Below the pieces are notes generated by a model, which saw only the letters and a list, made by a program, of their open reading frames with translations, ran no database searches and was not told the origin of the DNA. 57,931 nt of DNA from Mesorhizobium silamurunense (GTDB lineage: Bacteria; Pseudomonadota; Alphaproteobacteria; Rhizobiales; Rhizobiaceae): the NCBI RefSeq assembly GCF_014843825.1, contig NZ_JHQR01000048.1, positions 1 through 57,931 of the forward strand, given 5' to 3'. Positions 17,260 to 27,072 of the stretch are shown here, in pieces. The position numbers and the translations under genes are program-made. Position 1 is the stretch's first letter. Every line of letters starts with the position of its first letter.

Positions 17260-18105
17260 ATGAACGGCAAGGCTCTGCCCTATCTGCTGCTGATGCCGGC
17301 GACCTTGTTCCTGTGCGTCTTCTTCCTCTACCCGTTCGCTCTCGTCGCCTTCGAGGCGTTCACCCGCGACGGCGCCTTCACGCTCGACAATTTTCGCACC
17401 ATGGCGGGCAGCTGGAAGTTCCCGGCCACGGTGCGCAACACGCTGCTGCTTGCGGCAATCGTGGTGCCGATCCAACTCGCCATGGCGCTCTTGATGGCGA
17501 GCGTCGTGTCGCGGCTGGAGACCGGGCGCAGTGCTGCACTCTACATCTTCGCCATTCCGCTCGGTATTTCCGACCTTGCCGCCGGCCTGATCTGGCTTGC
17601 GATCTTCGACCAGTCCGGTTTCCTCAACACGCTGCTTTCAGACCTCGGCATCGTCGACCGGCCGATCATGTTCCTCGGCTATCAGAGCAAGCTCTCCATC
17701 TTCATCGCCGTGGTGCTGGCGGAGATCTGGCGCGCCACCGCGATCATGATGGTCATCCTCGTCGCCGGCATGGGGCTCATCCCTAGGGAGTATCACGAGG
17801 CGGCGGAGGTCTTCGGCGCGAGCCCGTGGAAACGCTTCGTCCGCATCACGCTTCCGCTGCTTCGCCCCTCGCTGCAGACGGCGATCATCCTGCGCGTCAT
17901 CCTCGCCTTCGAGGTCTTCGCGGTGGTCGCCGCCCTTGGCGGCACCAATCTGCCGGTGCTGATGGGCGAGACCTTCAACTGGCAGTTCACATTGCAGGAC
18001 CGCAATGTCGCCGCCGCCTCGGCGCTGCTTATCCTCGCCATCTCGATCGGCTTCACGCTGCTCTTCCTCAGGGTTCTGCGCGTGCCCCGGGAGGCGCGGA
18101 TATGA
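17260..18105 (+). CDS. Sugar ABC transporter permease 1 (MalF/UgpA type)
   Basis: A 281-aa inner-membrane permease with six predicted helices, starting MNGKALPYLLLMPATLF. The coupling loop EAAEVFGASPWKRFVRITLPLLRP (in adjoining pieces; about residues 185-208) carries the EAA motif for contact with the ATPase. ATG 17260 follows AAAGGA. Its stop overlaps the next permease start by four bases (ATGA), implying translational coupling. Partner of the 18102-18965 permease in a CUT1 heterodimer. Confidence 0.9.
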   Translation: MNGKALPYLLLMPATLFLCVFFLYPFALVAFEAFTRDGAFTLDNFRTMAGSWKFPATVRNTLLLAAIVVPIQLAMALLMASVVSRLETGRSAALYIFAIPLGISDLAAGLIWLAIFDQSGFLNTLLSDLGIVDRPIMFLGYQSKLSIFIAVVLAEIWRATAIMMVILVAGMGLIPREYHEAAEVFGASPWKRFVRITLPLLRPSLQTAIILRVILAFEVFAVVAALGGTNLPVLMGETFNWQFTLQDRNVAAASALLILAISIGFTLLFLRVLRVPREARI

Positions 18106-18965
18106 CAGGCACGCATATGAGCGCCATTGCCGAAGCGCCTGCCGCCGCCGCAACCGCCGATGCACGCAAGGCCGGCGACTGGCTGCTCGTCGCCACCGCT
18201 ATCCTGCTTTGCGTCTGGGTGCTGCTGCCGATCTATCTCCTGATCGTCAACGCGCTGTCGTCGCCCCAAGAGGTGACCGCCTTTCCCAAGCGCTTCTTCC
18301 CGTCCTTCGATATCGGCAGCCTCACCTTCTTCATCAATTTCGCCGGTGTCGCCAGAGCGTTGTGGAACTCGGTCCTCGTCGCCACGCTGACGATGATCCT
18401 TTCAATCGGCTTCGGCGCTCCGGCCGGCTACGCGCTGTCGCGCTTCGATTTCCCGGGCAAGGAAACCTTCCGATTCCTGGTGCTGATGACGCGCGCCTTC
18501 CCGCTTCCGCTTTTGGCTTTGCCGCTGGCTGTGATGTTCATCCGCACCGGACTCGACGACACCGCGATCGGCCTGGCGCTGGTCCACACCACGCTCGCGC
18601 TGCCCTTTGCCGTGCTGATCACCTTCTCGCTGTTCTCCGGCATCCCGGTCGAGCTCGAGGAGGCGGCCTGGACGCTCGGCTGCACGCGATGGCAGGCCTT
18701 TCGCAAGGTGATCCTGCCGCTGGCCCTGCCTGGCATCGCCGCCTCCGCCGTCTTCGCCTTCACTATCTCCTGGAACGAAGTGTTCGCCGCCGCCGTGCTC
18801 ACCATCGAGAACCGCACGCTGACCGCCTTCCTGCTGCAGAGCCTTGGCGAGTCGCCGCTCTATCTCAAATTCGCTGGCGGCGCGGCTCTGGTCGTGCCGG
18901 CGCTGATCTTCATCTTCGCCGTCAGGAAATACCTGTTCGCGATGTGGGGGATCGCCAACCGATGA
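18102..18965 (+). CDS. Sugar ABC transporter permease 2 (MalG/UgpE type)
   Basis: A 287-aa permease with six helices after a hydrophilic Ala-rich N-terminal tail (residues 1-25). The EAA loop reads ELEEAAWTLGCTRWQAFRKV followed by ILPLALPGI, and the C-terminus ends AMWGIANR as is usual for MalG-type subunits. ATG 18102 overlaps the upstream stop and has GGGAGG upstream; ATG 18117 is a weaker alternative. The ATPase gene follows after 21 nt. Confidence 0.9.
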   Translation: MTGTHMSAIAEAPAAAATADARKAGDWLLVATAILLCVWVLLPIYLLIVNALSSPQEVTAFPKRFFPSFDIGSLTFFINFAGVARALWNSVLVATLTMILSIGFGAPAGYALSRFDFPGKETFRFLVLMTRAFPLPLLALPLAVMFIRTGLDDTAIGLALVHTTLALPFAVLITFSLFSGIPVELEEAAWTLGCTRWQAFRKVILPLALPGIAASAVFAFTISWNEVFAAAVLTIENRTLTAFLLQSLGESPLYLKFAGGAALVVPALIFIFAVRKYLFAMWGIANR

Positions 18966-18986
18966 CGCAGGGCAGGGAGAACGCTC

Positions 18987-20027
18987 ATGGCTGAAATCGC
19001 GATCAAGGGAGTGGCCAAGCGCTTCGGCGGCTTCACTGCGCTGCATCAGGTCGACCTCACCATCGCCGACCAGGAATTCATGGTGCTGCTCGGCGCCTCC
19101 GGCTGCGGCAAGACCACGCTGCTCAGGATCGTCGCCGGGCTGGAGACACCGAGTCAGGGCGAAATGTGGATCGGCGGCCGCCGCGTCGACCATCTGCCGC
19201 CGCGCGACCGCGGCATCGCCATGGTGTTCCAGAACTATGCCGTCTTTCCGCATCTGACCGTGTTCGAGAACATCGCCTTCGGCCTGCGCATGAAAAAGCT
19301 GCCGCAGCAAGAGGTCGAGCGCCGCGTCAACCGCACCGCCGAGCTGATGCATATCGAGCAGTTGCTCAAGCGCTATTCCGGCCAGCTTTCGGGCGGCCAG
19401 CGCCAGCGCGTCGCTGTCGCCCGCGCGCTCGCCATGGAGCCGGACGTCATCCTGATGGACGAGCCGCTGTCCAACCTCGACGCGCTGCTGCGGCTGGAGA
19501 TGCGGGCCGAGCTCAAGGGCGTGCTCGCCGCCTCGAAGACCACCACCATCTATGTCACGCACGACCAGGTCGAGGCGATGAGCCTCGCCGACCGCATCGC
19601 CGTCATGCATCAGGGCCGCATCGTCCAGGCGGCTTCGCCGGTCGAGGTCTACCGCAACCCGGCCGCCCGCTTCGTCGGCTCCTTCATCGGCAACCCGCCG
19701 ATGAATTTCCTACCCGCGGCGAAGGCCGCGAACGGAAGCTGGAGCGTCGCCGGGCTGACGCTGCCGGGACCGAAGTCGGATAGGCAGGCGATCGAATTCG
19801 CCATCCGGCCCGAAGATGTCGAGGCCGGCGAGGCCGGCTTGCCTGCCATCGTGCGCGTTATCGAACCGCTCGGGCCGCACACGCTGGTCACTTGCGATGT
19901 CGAGGGCGGCCTGTTCCGCGCGGTGCTGGAGTCCAGCGCCACCGTCGCCGTGGGCGACCGCTTGCGGCTTGCCCCCAAGCCCGAGCGCATCCGCTGGTTC
20001 GATCCTGAAACGACGCATGCCATCTGA
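18987..20027 (+). CDS. Sugar ABC transporter ATP-binding protein (MalK/UgpC type)
   Basis: A 346-aa ATPase: Walker A GASGCGKTT (residues 36-44), Q-loop MVFQNYAVFPHLTV, signature LSGGQRQRVAVARAL, Walker B VILMDEPLSNLDA and H-loop YVTHDQVEAM in order, then a C-terminal OB-fold (TOBE) domain from about residue 235, which in MalK-type subunits regulates the pump. AGGGAGAA precedes ATG 18987. It energises the permease pair encoded just upstream. Confidence 0.92.
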   Translation: MAEIAIKGVAKRFGGFTALHQVDLTIADQEFMVLLGASGCGKTTLLRIVAGLETPSQGEMWIGGRRVDHLPPRDRGIAMVFQNYAVFPHLTVFENIAFGLRMKKLPQQEVERRVNRTAELMHIEQLLKRYSGQLSGGQRQRVAVARALAMEPDVILMDEPLSNLDALLRLEMRAELKGVLAASKTTTIYVTHDQVEAMSLADRIAVMHQGRIVQAASPVEVYRNPAARFVGSFIGNPPMNFLPAAKAANGSWSVAGLTLPGPKSDRQAIEFAIRPEDVEAGEAGLPAIVRVIEPLGPHTLVTCDVEGGLFRAVLESSATVAVGDRLRLAPKPERIRWFDPETTHAI

Positions 20028-20043
20028 AAGACCTGAAGCCGCC

Positions 20044-21320
20044 ATGACCGCATCCGCCGCAAAAGACATCATCGCTCGCGCCGTCGAGGTGCTGAAGGAG
20101 AACGATCACGGCGCCTACACCATCCCGACCAAGGGTCTCTATCCCTTCCAGTGGAACTGGGATTCCTGCCTGACCGCGCTTGGCCTCGCCCATTACGACG
20201 AGGTGCGTGCCTGGACCGAGATCGAGACCTTGTTCGCACATCAATGGCCCGACGGCATGGTGCCGCACATCGTCTTCCACGTCTGGAGCGATGGTTATTT
20301 TCCTGGACCTGAGGTCTGGCGCACCGGCCGCCCGACGGCGACCTCCGGCATCACCCAGCCGGCCGTCGCCGGCTTTGCCGTGCGCCGCCTGTTCGATCGG
20401 GCAAGCGACAAGAAGCTTGCCACGGAGCGGGCGCGCGCGCTGCTGCCCAGGATCGACGCCTGGCACCGCTGGTTCTACGAAAACCGCGATCCGAAGGGCG
20501 AAGGCCTTGTCGCGATCATCCATCCCTGGGAGTCCGGCCGCGACAATTCGATCGACTGGGACGAGGCGTTCGAGCGCGTGCCGACCGAAGGTGTCGAGCC
20601 CTACACACGCCGAGACATCCTGCACGCCGACCCGGCGCACCGACCGACCAAGGCGCAATATGACCGCTATCTATGGCTGGGCAGCATTTTCGCGGGCTAG
20701 GATGGGACAATGCCAGGCTGCATGGCGCCTCGCCATTCCAGATCGTCGATCCGGGCTTCAACGCCATCCTGATCCGCGCTTCGGCCGACCTTGCCGATCT
20801 CGCCGAAACGCTTGGCGACACCGGGATCGCCAAAGCTAATCGCGCCCGCGCCAAAAAAGGCCTGGCGGCGATGGAGCGGCTGTGGAGCGAGGCGCATGGC
20901 CAGTATCTCTGCCTTGACCGCATCACCGGAGAGCTAGTCGACAGCGCCTCAGTCGGCGGCATCCTGCCGGCCTTCGCGTCAATCCCGAAGGCTCGTGCCG
21001 CGGCGATCGCCGCAAGGGTCGAGCGCCTCGCCGGCAAGGCCCGGCACATCGTGCCCTCGCACGATCCCGACGACCCGCGCTTCGACGCCAAGCGGTACTG
21101 GCGCGGTCCGGTCTGGCTGGTCGTCAACTATATGATCGCCGACGGACTTCTCGCCGCCGGCCATGCGGAGGTTGCCAAGCGCATCACGCAGTCCAGTCTC
21201 GACCTGATCACCGAAAGCGGCTTCGCCGAATACTACGATCCCCTGACCGGTGAACCGCTCGGCGGCGGCCGTTTCACCTGGACGGCGGCCATGGTGATCG
21301 AGTTCTTGCGCGGGGTGTAA
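20044..21320 (+). pseudogene. GH63/MGH1-like glycoside hydrolase, frameshifted
   Basis: Two frames join into one protein of about 425 aa. The first (ATG 20044) has TIPTKGLYPFQWNWDSCLTA and QWPDGMVPHIVFH and stops at 20700 after LWLGSIFAG; the second resumes as FRGLGWDNARLHG and ends with YWRGPVWLVVNYMIADGL, GFAEYYDPLTGE and FTWTAAMVIEFLRG. The break is at the TTTT of 20687-20690: one more base gives GSIF-RGLGWD. The fold is an (alpha/alpha)6 barrel as in mannosylglycerate/glucosylglycerate hydrolases and trehalase-like enzymes. Lying last in the lacI-ABC operon, it probably hydrolyses the imported glycoside in the cytoplasm. Confidence 0.75.
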
Positions 21321-21368
21321 GCATGCCACCAGAGGCGTCTCGGCCACGGCACCGAAATTCGGGACGGT

Positions 21369-22094
21369 TCAGAACATCTTCTCGTCGATCATCTCGAACC
21401 GCTCGACCTCGCAGTGCCGGCCGACCAGCGCCAGAACGTCCGTGGAGGGCTCGACTGCATCGGGCTGTCTCCATCCGAGCTTGAAGGAGAACACGAAGCG
21501 GTCGCGGCCGGTGTCGTGTTCCATACCGATCAAGCGGGCATCGTAGCCGAGCGGGCTCACCATCTGCAGGAGATCGGGCGGAGAGGCGTTCGGCCATGAG
21601 ACCGAGATGATGGCGTGGTGGTCGCGCCGGATCTTGAGATCGACCCATTTCAAAGCCTGCAGCGTCACCAGGGTCAGCACCGTCGCAATCGCGCCGAGGC
21701 TGAACTGGCCGCCGCCGAAGGCCAGCCCGATCATCGTCATGATCCACATCGTGGCGGCGGTGGTGACGCCGGTGACGAGATCGCCGCGCCTCAGGATGGC
21801 GCCGCCGCCGATGAAGCCGACGCCGGTGAGCACGCCGAGCGCGAAGCGCATCACATCCATGCGCACGAAGGAGTCCGGCCCCTTGCCGGATACATCGAGC
21901 AGCATGTTGGCCTGGACCATGGCGACGCAGGCCGCCAGGCCGACCAGTATCGTCGTGCGCAGCCCGGCGGAGTGGCCGCGCGCTTCGCGGTTCAAGCCGA
22001 TGAGGAAGCCTGCGAGCAACGTCAGCAACAGCCGCAAGACGAGATCCGGCCAGGTCGGATGAAGCGGCATGTCGCAGCAAAGCGGCTCGAACAT
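21369..22094 (-). CDS. MgtC/SapB family membrane protein
   Basis: A 241-aa protein. The N-terminal half has about four to five transmembrane helices with family motifs FLIGLNREARGHSAGLRTT, VGLAACVAMVQAN and VLTGVGFIGGGAILRRGD; the C-terminal soluble part (from about residue 155) is a possible ACT-like domain (HHAIISVSWPN). MgtC proteins affect Mg2+ homeostasis and acid or macrophage survival, in some species through the F1Fo ATPase; a direct transport role is not established. The start at 22094 has GAGG directly adjacent, so ATG 22070 is a possible alternative. Confidence 0.85.
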   Translation of the reverse strand: MFEPLCCDMPLHPTWPDLVLRLLLTLLAGFLIGLNREARGHSAGLRTTILVGLAACVAMVQANMLLDVSGKGPDSFVRMDVMRFALGVLTGVGFIGGGAILRRGDLVTGVTTAATMWIMTMIGLAFGGGQFSLGAIATVLTLVTLQALKWVDLKIRRDHHAIISVSWPNASPPDLLQMVSPLGYDARLIGMEHDTGRDRFVFSFKLGWRQPDAVEPSTDVLALVGRHCEVERFEMIDEKMF

Positions 22095-22198
22095 CCTCGG
22101 TCAGGGCAGGGTCGGTGCCTTGTCCTCGATTGCGTTGGACGTTCAACTAAACTCCGCTGCGGATGGTTCCTGGCCGACGTCGCTCAGTTGTACCCGGT

Positions 22199-22357
22199 TC
22201 AGCGGATGGCGAGACTGAGCACCAGCGCCAGCACGACAGCGCCAACCAGCCCGGCAATGAAGATAATGCGCTGAGCGCGCGTGTGCAGGATGATCTCGCC
22301 CTGCCTGGCGTCCCGGCCGGAAAAGACCGGTCGTTCCTTGTCTCGATCCTCGCTCAT
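22199..22357 (-). CDS. Small single-pass membrane protein, 52 aa
   Basis: Starts MSEDRDKERPVFSGRDARQG and ends with one hydrophobic helix IIFIAGLVGAVVLALVLSLA followed by IR. A good AAGGAGC ribosome site precedes ATG 22357. I believe similar short proteins (charged N-terminus, one C-terminal helix, RQGxIIL motif) occur in rhizobia and are sometimes mislabelled as transport proteins; the function is unknown. Tail-anchored topology with the N-terminus in the cytoplasm is likely. The 145 nt upstream (22358-22500) is GC-rich and holds its promoter region. Confidence 0.65.
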   Translation of the reverse strand: MSEDRDKERPVFSGRDARQGEIILHTRAQRIIFIAGLVGAVVLALVLSLAIR

Positions 22358-22500
22358 GATCTGCTCCTTCCCTGCGGGTGGGCACGGGAGGTGTCAGGAC
22401 AGGAACCGATTTGCCGGCGTGAAGGTTCCGCCGGATTCGCGCCGGCGGACGGGTAGGCTCCCGCGACCGGGTTTTCAGCCGGCCGCGGGGCAGGGCGGGT

Positions 22501-22552
22501 TAGAGCAATTCCAGGAAAAGTGTGAAACGGTTTTCCGTCCGAATTGCGTCAA
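22501..22552 (+). repeat. Dispersed hairpin repeat, full copy
   Basis: Nested palindrome: outer arms GCAATTC (22505-22511) and GAATTGC (22541-22547), inner arms GGAAAA and TTTTCC, loop GTGTGAAACGG. Adjacent to the fba stop codon (22558-22560). Related to 8102-8140 and 32632-32670. Confidence 0.8.
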
Positions 22553-22557
22553 AACAA

Positions 22558-23622
22558 CTAGCCGAACTTCGGGTCGAGGCTGCCCGACTTGTAGCGCTTG
22601 GCCATGTCCGACAAGGGGATCGGCTTGATCTTCGGCGCGTTGCCGGCGGTGCCGAACTGCTCGAAGCGCTCCTTGCAGAGCTTCTTCATGGCGGCCATCG
22701 CCGGCGTCAGATATTTGCGCGGATCGAACTCCGACGGGTTCTCGGTCAGCACCTTGCGGATCGCGCCGGTAAGCGCCATGCGGTTGTCGGTGTCGATGTT
22801 GATCTTGCGCACGCCGTGCTTGATGCCGCGCTGGATCTCTTCCACCGGCACGCCCCAGGTCGGCTTCATCTGGCCGCCATATTTGTTGATGATCTCCTGC
22901 AACTCCTCCGGCACCGAGGACGAGCCGTGCATGACGAGATGCATGTTGGGCAGGCGGCGGTGGATCTCCTCGATCACGTTCATCGCCAGCACTGCGCCGT
23001 CCGGCTTGCGCGAGAACTTGTAGGCGCCGTGGCTGGTTCCCATGGCGACGGCCAGCGCATCGACATGAGTGTCGCGCACGAACTGCTCGGCCTGCACCGG
23101 GTCGGTGAGCAACTGATCGTGGCTGATCGCGCCTTCGACGCCATGTCCGTCTTCCTGCTCGCCGCCGCCACTTTCCAGCGAGCCGAGCACGCCGATCTCG
23201 CCCTCCACCGAGACGCCGCCCCAATGCGCCATGTCGACGACGCGCCGGGTGATGCCGGAATTATAGGCGTAGTCTGCCGGCGATTTGCCGTCCTCCTTCA
23301 GCGAGCCGTCCATCATCACCGAGGTGAAGCCGTACTGGATCGCGGTGACGCAAGTCGCTTCATTGTTGCCGTGGTCGAGATGCATGCAGACCGGGATGTC
23401 GGGGTGGATTTCGACCAGCGCGTCGATCAGCTTGGCCAGCACCACGTCATTGGCATAGGCGCGCGCGCCGCGGCTCGCCTGCAGGATGACCGGCGACTTG
23501 GTCTCCTCGGCCGCCTCCATGATGGCGAGGCCCTGTTCCATATTGTTCATGTTGAAGGCAGGCACGCCATAGCCGTGTTCGGCGGCATGGTCGAGCAATT
23601 GTCTCAGTGTGATGCGAGCCAC
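22558..23622 (-). CDS. fba: Fructose-bisphosphate aldolase, class II (CbbA type)
   Basis: A 354-aa zinc-dependent aldolase that cleaves fructose-1,6-bisphosphate to DHAP and glyceraldehyde-3-phosphate. Seen: N-terminal [13 protein letters not shown], the catalytic/zinc site HLDHGNN (Asp83, His84), [45 protein letters not shown] and the phosphate-binding [15 protein letters not shown]. The long 354-aa form with the GGGEQEDG insertion is the CbbA/Calvin-type subfamily. The start is GTG 23622 with GGGAG upstream. It lies downstream of ribH on the same strand but a terminator separates them. Confidence 0.93.
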   Translation of the reverse strand: MARITLRQLLDHAAEHGYGVPAFNMNNMEQGLAIMEAAEETKSPVILQASRGARAYANDVVLAKLIDALVEIHPDIPVCMHLDHGNNEATCVTAIQYGFTSVMMDGSLKEDGKSPADYAYNSGITRRVVDMAHWGGVSVEGEIGVLGSLESGGGEQEDGHGVEGAISHDQLLTDPVQAEQFVRDTHVDALAVAMGTSHGAYKFSRKPDGAVLAMNVIEEIHRRLPNMHLVMHGSSSVPEELQEIINKYGGQMKPTWGVPVEEIQRGIKHGVRKINIDTDNRMALTGAIRKVLTENPSEFDPRKYLTPAMAAMKKLCKERFEQFGTAGNAPKIKPIPLSDMAKRYKSGSLDPKFG

Positions 23623-23658
23623 CCAATAGTCTCCCGTATCTGGTTTCGAGCCGTGTTC

Positions 23659-23688
23659 AAAAAAGGGCCGCCCAGCGTCGGGCGGCCC
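23659..23688 (-). terminator. Rho-independent terminator after ribH
   Basis: On the minus strand GGGCCGCCC (23688-23680) and GGGCGGCCC (23673-23665) form a perfect 9-bp stem with a 6-nt loop, followed by TTTTTT. It ends the ribH transcript 94 nt past its stop. Confidence 0.88.
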
Positions 23689-23782
23689 GTTGCTTCTGGC
23701 CGGATTTCGCAGTTACCGCAACCTTTTGCAGCCTTTTCGGCCGCAATTCTTGTTGCAGGGCTGAAATCCGGCCCTGTTGAGC

Positions 23783-24467
<685 letters not shown>

Positions 24468-24575
24468 TTAACGGTGGAGGTATGGGAAGCGGGCGGCGCG
24501 CTGTCAACAGCAAGCGTGCTTGCCTGCGGCTCTGGAACAATAATCCGTCCGATCTGCCTTGCGGCCTGAAATGGG

Positions 24576-25670
24576 TCAGCCCCGCTCGGGAAACATCGCC
24601 TTCAGCCCCTCGCGCGAGGCCCTGGCCACACCGCGCTCGGTGATCAGGCCGGTGACCAGCCGCGCTGGCGTCACGTCGAAGGCCGGGTTCGCCGCCGGCG
24701 TCGCGTCGGGCGAGACGCGCACCTGGGCGACCTTGCCGTCTGCCGTCTTGCCCCAGACCAGTGAGACCTCGTCGCCGGAGCGTTCCTCGATCGGGATCTC
24801 GGCAAGCCCGTCGGCGACGGTCCAGTCGATGGTGGGCGAGGGGAGCGCGACGTAGAAGGGCACGTCATTGTCGGCTGCGGCAAGCGCCTTGAGATAGGTG
24901 CCGATCTTGTTGCAGACGTCGCCATTGGCGGTCGTGCGGTCTGTGCCGACGATCACCATGTCGATGTCGCCGTGCTGCATCAGGTGGCCGCCGGCATTGT
25001 CGACGATCAGCGTGTGCGGCACGCCGTGGCCGGCCATCTCCCAGGCCGTCAGCTGGGCGCCCTGGTTGCGCGGCCTGGTCTCGTCGACATAGACATGGAC
25101 CGGAATGCCCGCCTCGGTCGCCAGGTAGATCGGTGCCGTGGCGGTGCCGTAGTCGACGGTCGCCAGCCATCCGGCGTTGCAATGGGTGAGGATGTTGACG
25201 GTCTCGCCCGGCTTCTTCTTCGCCGCGATTTGCCTGATGATGGCAAGCCCGTTCTCGCCGATGGCGCGGTTGAGCCCCACATCCTCGTCGGCAATCTCGG
25301 CGGCGCGCCGGTAAGCCGCCTCGGCGCGCTCTCCCGGCGCGAGTGGCTTAAGAAACCGCCGCATCTCGTCCAGCGCCCAGCGCAGGTTGATCGCCGTCGG
25401 CCGCGTCTTGTGCAGCGTCTCCCACACCGCATCGAGCGCTTCGTCCGACGCATCGTCGGTCATCTGGATGGCGACGCCATAGGCGGCGGTGACGCCGATC
25501 AACGGCGCGCCGCGCACCCACATGTCGCGGATCGCGGTGGCGATGCCGGCGACGGTTCCGATCCTCTCGACGCGGAACTCGTGCGGCAGCCAGCGCTGGT
25601 CGATGATCTCGACCGAACGCTTGTCGTCACTTAGCCAGATGGTGCGGTAGTGGCGTTCGCCGACGTTCAA
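24576..25670 (-). CDS. mtnA: S-methyl-5-thioribose-1-phosphate isomerase
   Basis: A 364-aa MtnA, which isomerises methylthioribose-1-phosphate to methylthioribulose-1-phosphate in methionine salvage. Seen: [19 protein letters not shown], the catalytic Cys164 in [13 protein letters not shown], and the catalytic Asp244 in [19 protein letters not shown]. The fold is shared with eIF2B subunits, but these residues mark the isomerase. Start is TTG 25670, overlapping the mtnK stop by four bases (TTGA) with AGGAG upstream in mtnK, so coupling is expected. Second gene of mtnK-mtnA. Confidence 0.95.
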   Translation of the reverse strand: MNVGERHYRTIWLSDDKRSVEIIDQRWLPHEFRVERIGTVAGIATAIRDMWVRGAPLIGVTAAYGVAIQMTDDASDEALDAVWETLHKTRPTAINLRWALDEMRRFLKPLAPGERAEAAYRRAAEIADEDVGLNRAIGENGLAIIRQIAAKKKPGETVNILTHCNAGWLATVDYGTATAPIYLATEAGIPVHVYVDETRPRNQGAQLTAWEMAGHGVPHTLIVDNAGGHLMQHGDIDMVIVGTDRTTANGDVCNKIGTYLKALAAADNDVPFYVALPSPTIDWTVADGLAEIPIEERSGDEVSLVWGKTADGKVAQVRVSPDATPAANPAFDVTPARLVTGLITERGVARASREGLKAMFPERG

Positions 25671-26935
25671 ATTCTATTCTCCTGTTCGATCAGCGCGGCC
25701 AGGGTGTTGACCTCGTCGATACCGTGGATCTGACGCCGGTTGACGGCGATATGCCTGCCGAAGCGCAACGCCTTGGCCTCACATCTGGCGCGCAGGTCGG
25801 CATCGGCAATGGTCTCGAAATCGGCATTGTGGGCGAGGCCGAGGATGCGCCGGTGCACCTCGATGCCGGCGAAGCCGAGCAGGTCGGTCCAGATGCCGGA
25901 GAGCATGTGGTCGAGCGCCTGTTCGGCGCCGAGCCGATCGTCCTGATTCTCGAACAGGCTCTTCTGGTAGAGCATGCCGGTGCGTTCGGTCCGCCACAGA
26001 TGCGAGAACTCGGCGCGGAAGACGGCCCAGGTCTCGGCCGTGACCTTGAGCAGGTAGGCACGCATCGAGTCCCGGCTGCCTTTCTCCTCGTGGCCGCGCT
26101 GCGAGAAGAAGGCCATCCAGAAATTGGCAAGCAGCATTCCGACGTCGAAGGCGATCGGGCCGTAGAAGGCGAACTCCGGATCGATCATCCGGGTCTCGCT
26201 GTCGGTCACCATGATCGAGCCGGAATGCAGGTCGCCATGCAGCAGCGTCTCGGCATTGGCGGCGAAGAGGTGCTTCAGCCGCTGCGCCTCGACCTTTAGG
26301 TCGCGGTCGGCGCGCAATTCGGCCACCAGGCCGTCGAGCTGCGGGCTGGTGTGCCGGTTCATTTCGGCGTCGAAATAGGGGTCGGAGAACACCAGGTTCT
26401 CGGTGATGTCGCAGAGCTCGACATTGTCGGCAAACAGAGCAAGATCAGCCTTGCGCTCTCTGGTCACCATCGACAGGTCCGAGCCGCGGAACAGCGTGCG
26501 GGCCATGAACAGGCCGATGTCGCGCGCGATCTTCGGCAGCTCGCGGCCGTCGATCAGCGCGCGCCGCAGGATGATGTGCGGCGGCGCCAGATACTCCATG
26601 ACGATAAGCGCTTGGGTCTCGTCGAAATGATAGATCGCCGGCACCGAGCCGGGCGCTCGGCGCTCTTGCCTGGTCAGCGCGTGATATTCGAAGAACGAGC
26701 GCTTCAACGGCAGCGGCCAGCTGTCGCCGACCAGCCGCACATAAGGCAGTGCCTGCTTGACGACCGCGGCGCCCTTGTCGCCCTCGACGATGAAGACAAG
26801 GTTCAAATTGCCGTCGCCGACCTCGCGGACTTTCCAGCGGCTGGCGTCCTTGCCGATACGCTCGCTCAGCGCCGTGGTCTCGCCAAGGCGCTTCGGCAGC
26901 GTCTCCACCGACAATGCTTCGAACTTCCCGGTCAT
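25667..26935 (-). CDS. mtnK: S-methyl-5-thioribose kinase
   Basis: A 422-aa kinase of the aminoglycoside-phosphotransferase-like fold that makes methylthioribose-1-phosphate. Seen: [11 protein letters not shown] (nucleotide loop), [18 protein letters not shown], catalytic loop [10 protein letters not shown] (Asp235) and the metal motif DPEFAFYGP (252-260) in place of DFG, which is diagnostic for MtnK. ATG 26935 has AGGAGGGTGAGG upstream; an earlier in-frame start adds 14 residues. Divergent from a ribose-type ABC operon with a shared palindromic promoter. MtnK implies methylthioribose supplied by uptake or by MTA nucleosidase; neither mtnN nor the lower salvage genes (mtnB, C, D) are in the window. 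Confidence 0.94.
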   Translation of the reverse strand: MTGKFEALSVETLPKRLGETTALSERIGKDASRWKVREVGDGNLNLVFIVEGDKGAAVVKQALPYVRLVGDSWPLPLKRSFFEYHALTRQERRAPGSVPAIYHFDETQALIVMEYLAPPHIILRRALIDGRELPKIARDIGLFMARTLFRGSDLSMVTRERKADLALFADNVELCDITENLVFSDPYFDAEMNRHTSPQLDGLVAELRADRDLKVEAQRLKHLFAANAETLLHGDLHSGSIMVTDSETRMIDPEFAFYGPIAFDVGMLLANFWMAFFSQRGHEEKGSRDSMRAYLLKVTAETWAVFRAEFSHLWRTERTGMLYQKSLFENQDDRLGAEQALDHMLSGIWTDLLGFAGIEVHRRILGLAHNADFETIADADLRARCEAKALRFGRHIAVNRRQIHGIDEVNTLAALIEQENRI

Positions 26936-26989
26936 CCTCACCCTCCTGCGTGTGGTCTCCAACGATAGCGGAGCCACGGCGGCGTGGCC

Positions 26990-27052
26990 AAGCTAGGGAG
27001 CGCTCTGGCAATTGTCAATCGTGTTGACAATTGCCGAGTGAGCCCATAGCGT
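26990..27052. promoter_or_regulatory. Divergent promoter-operator between mtnK and the ribose-type ABC operon
   Basis: A perfect 12-bp inverted repeat GGCAATTGTCAA (27007-27018) / TTGACAATTGCC (27024-27035), spacer 5. Each arm contains a TTGACA. Rightward: TTGACA 27024-27029, 17 bp, TAGCGT 27047-27052. Leftward: TTGACA 27018-27013, 17 bp, TAGCTT 26995-26990. One bound repressor would cover both -35 boxes. The regulator is not identified. Confidence 0.7.
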
Positions 27053-27072
27053 CACGAACCAGGGAGGAACGA

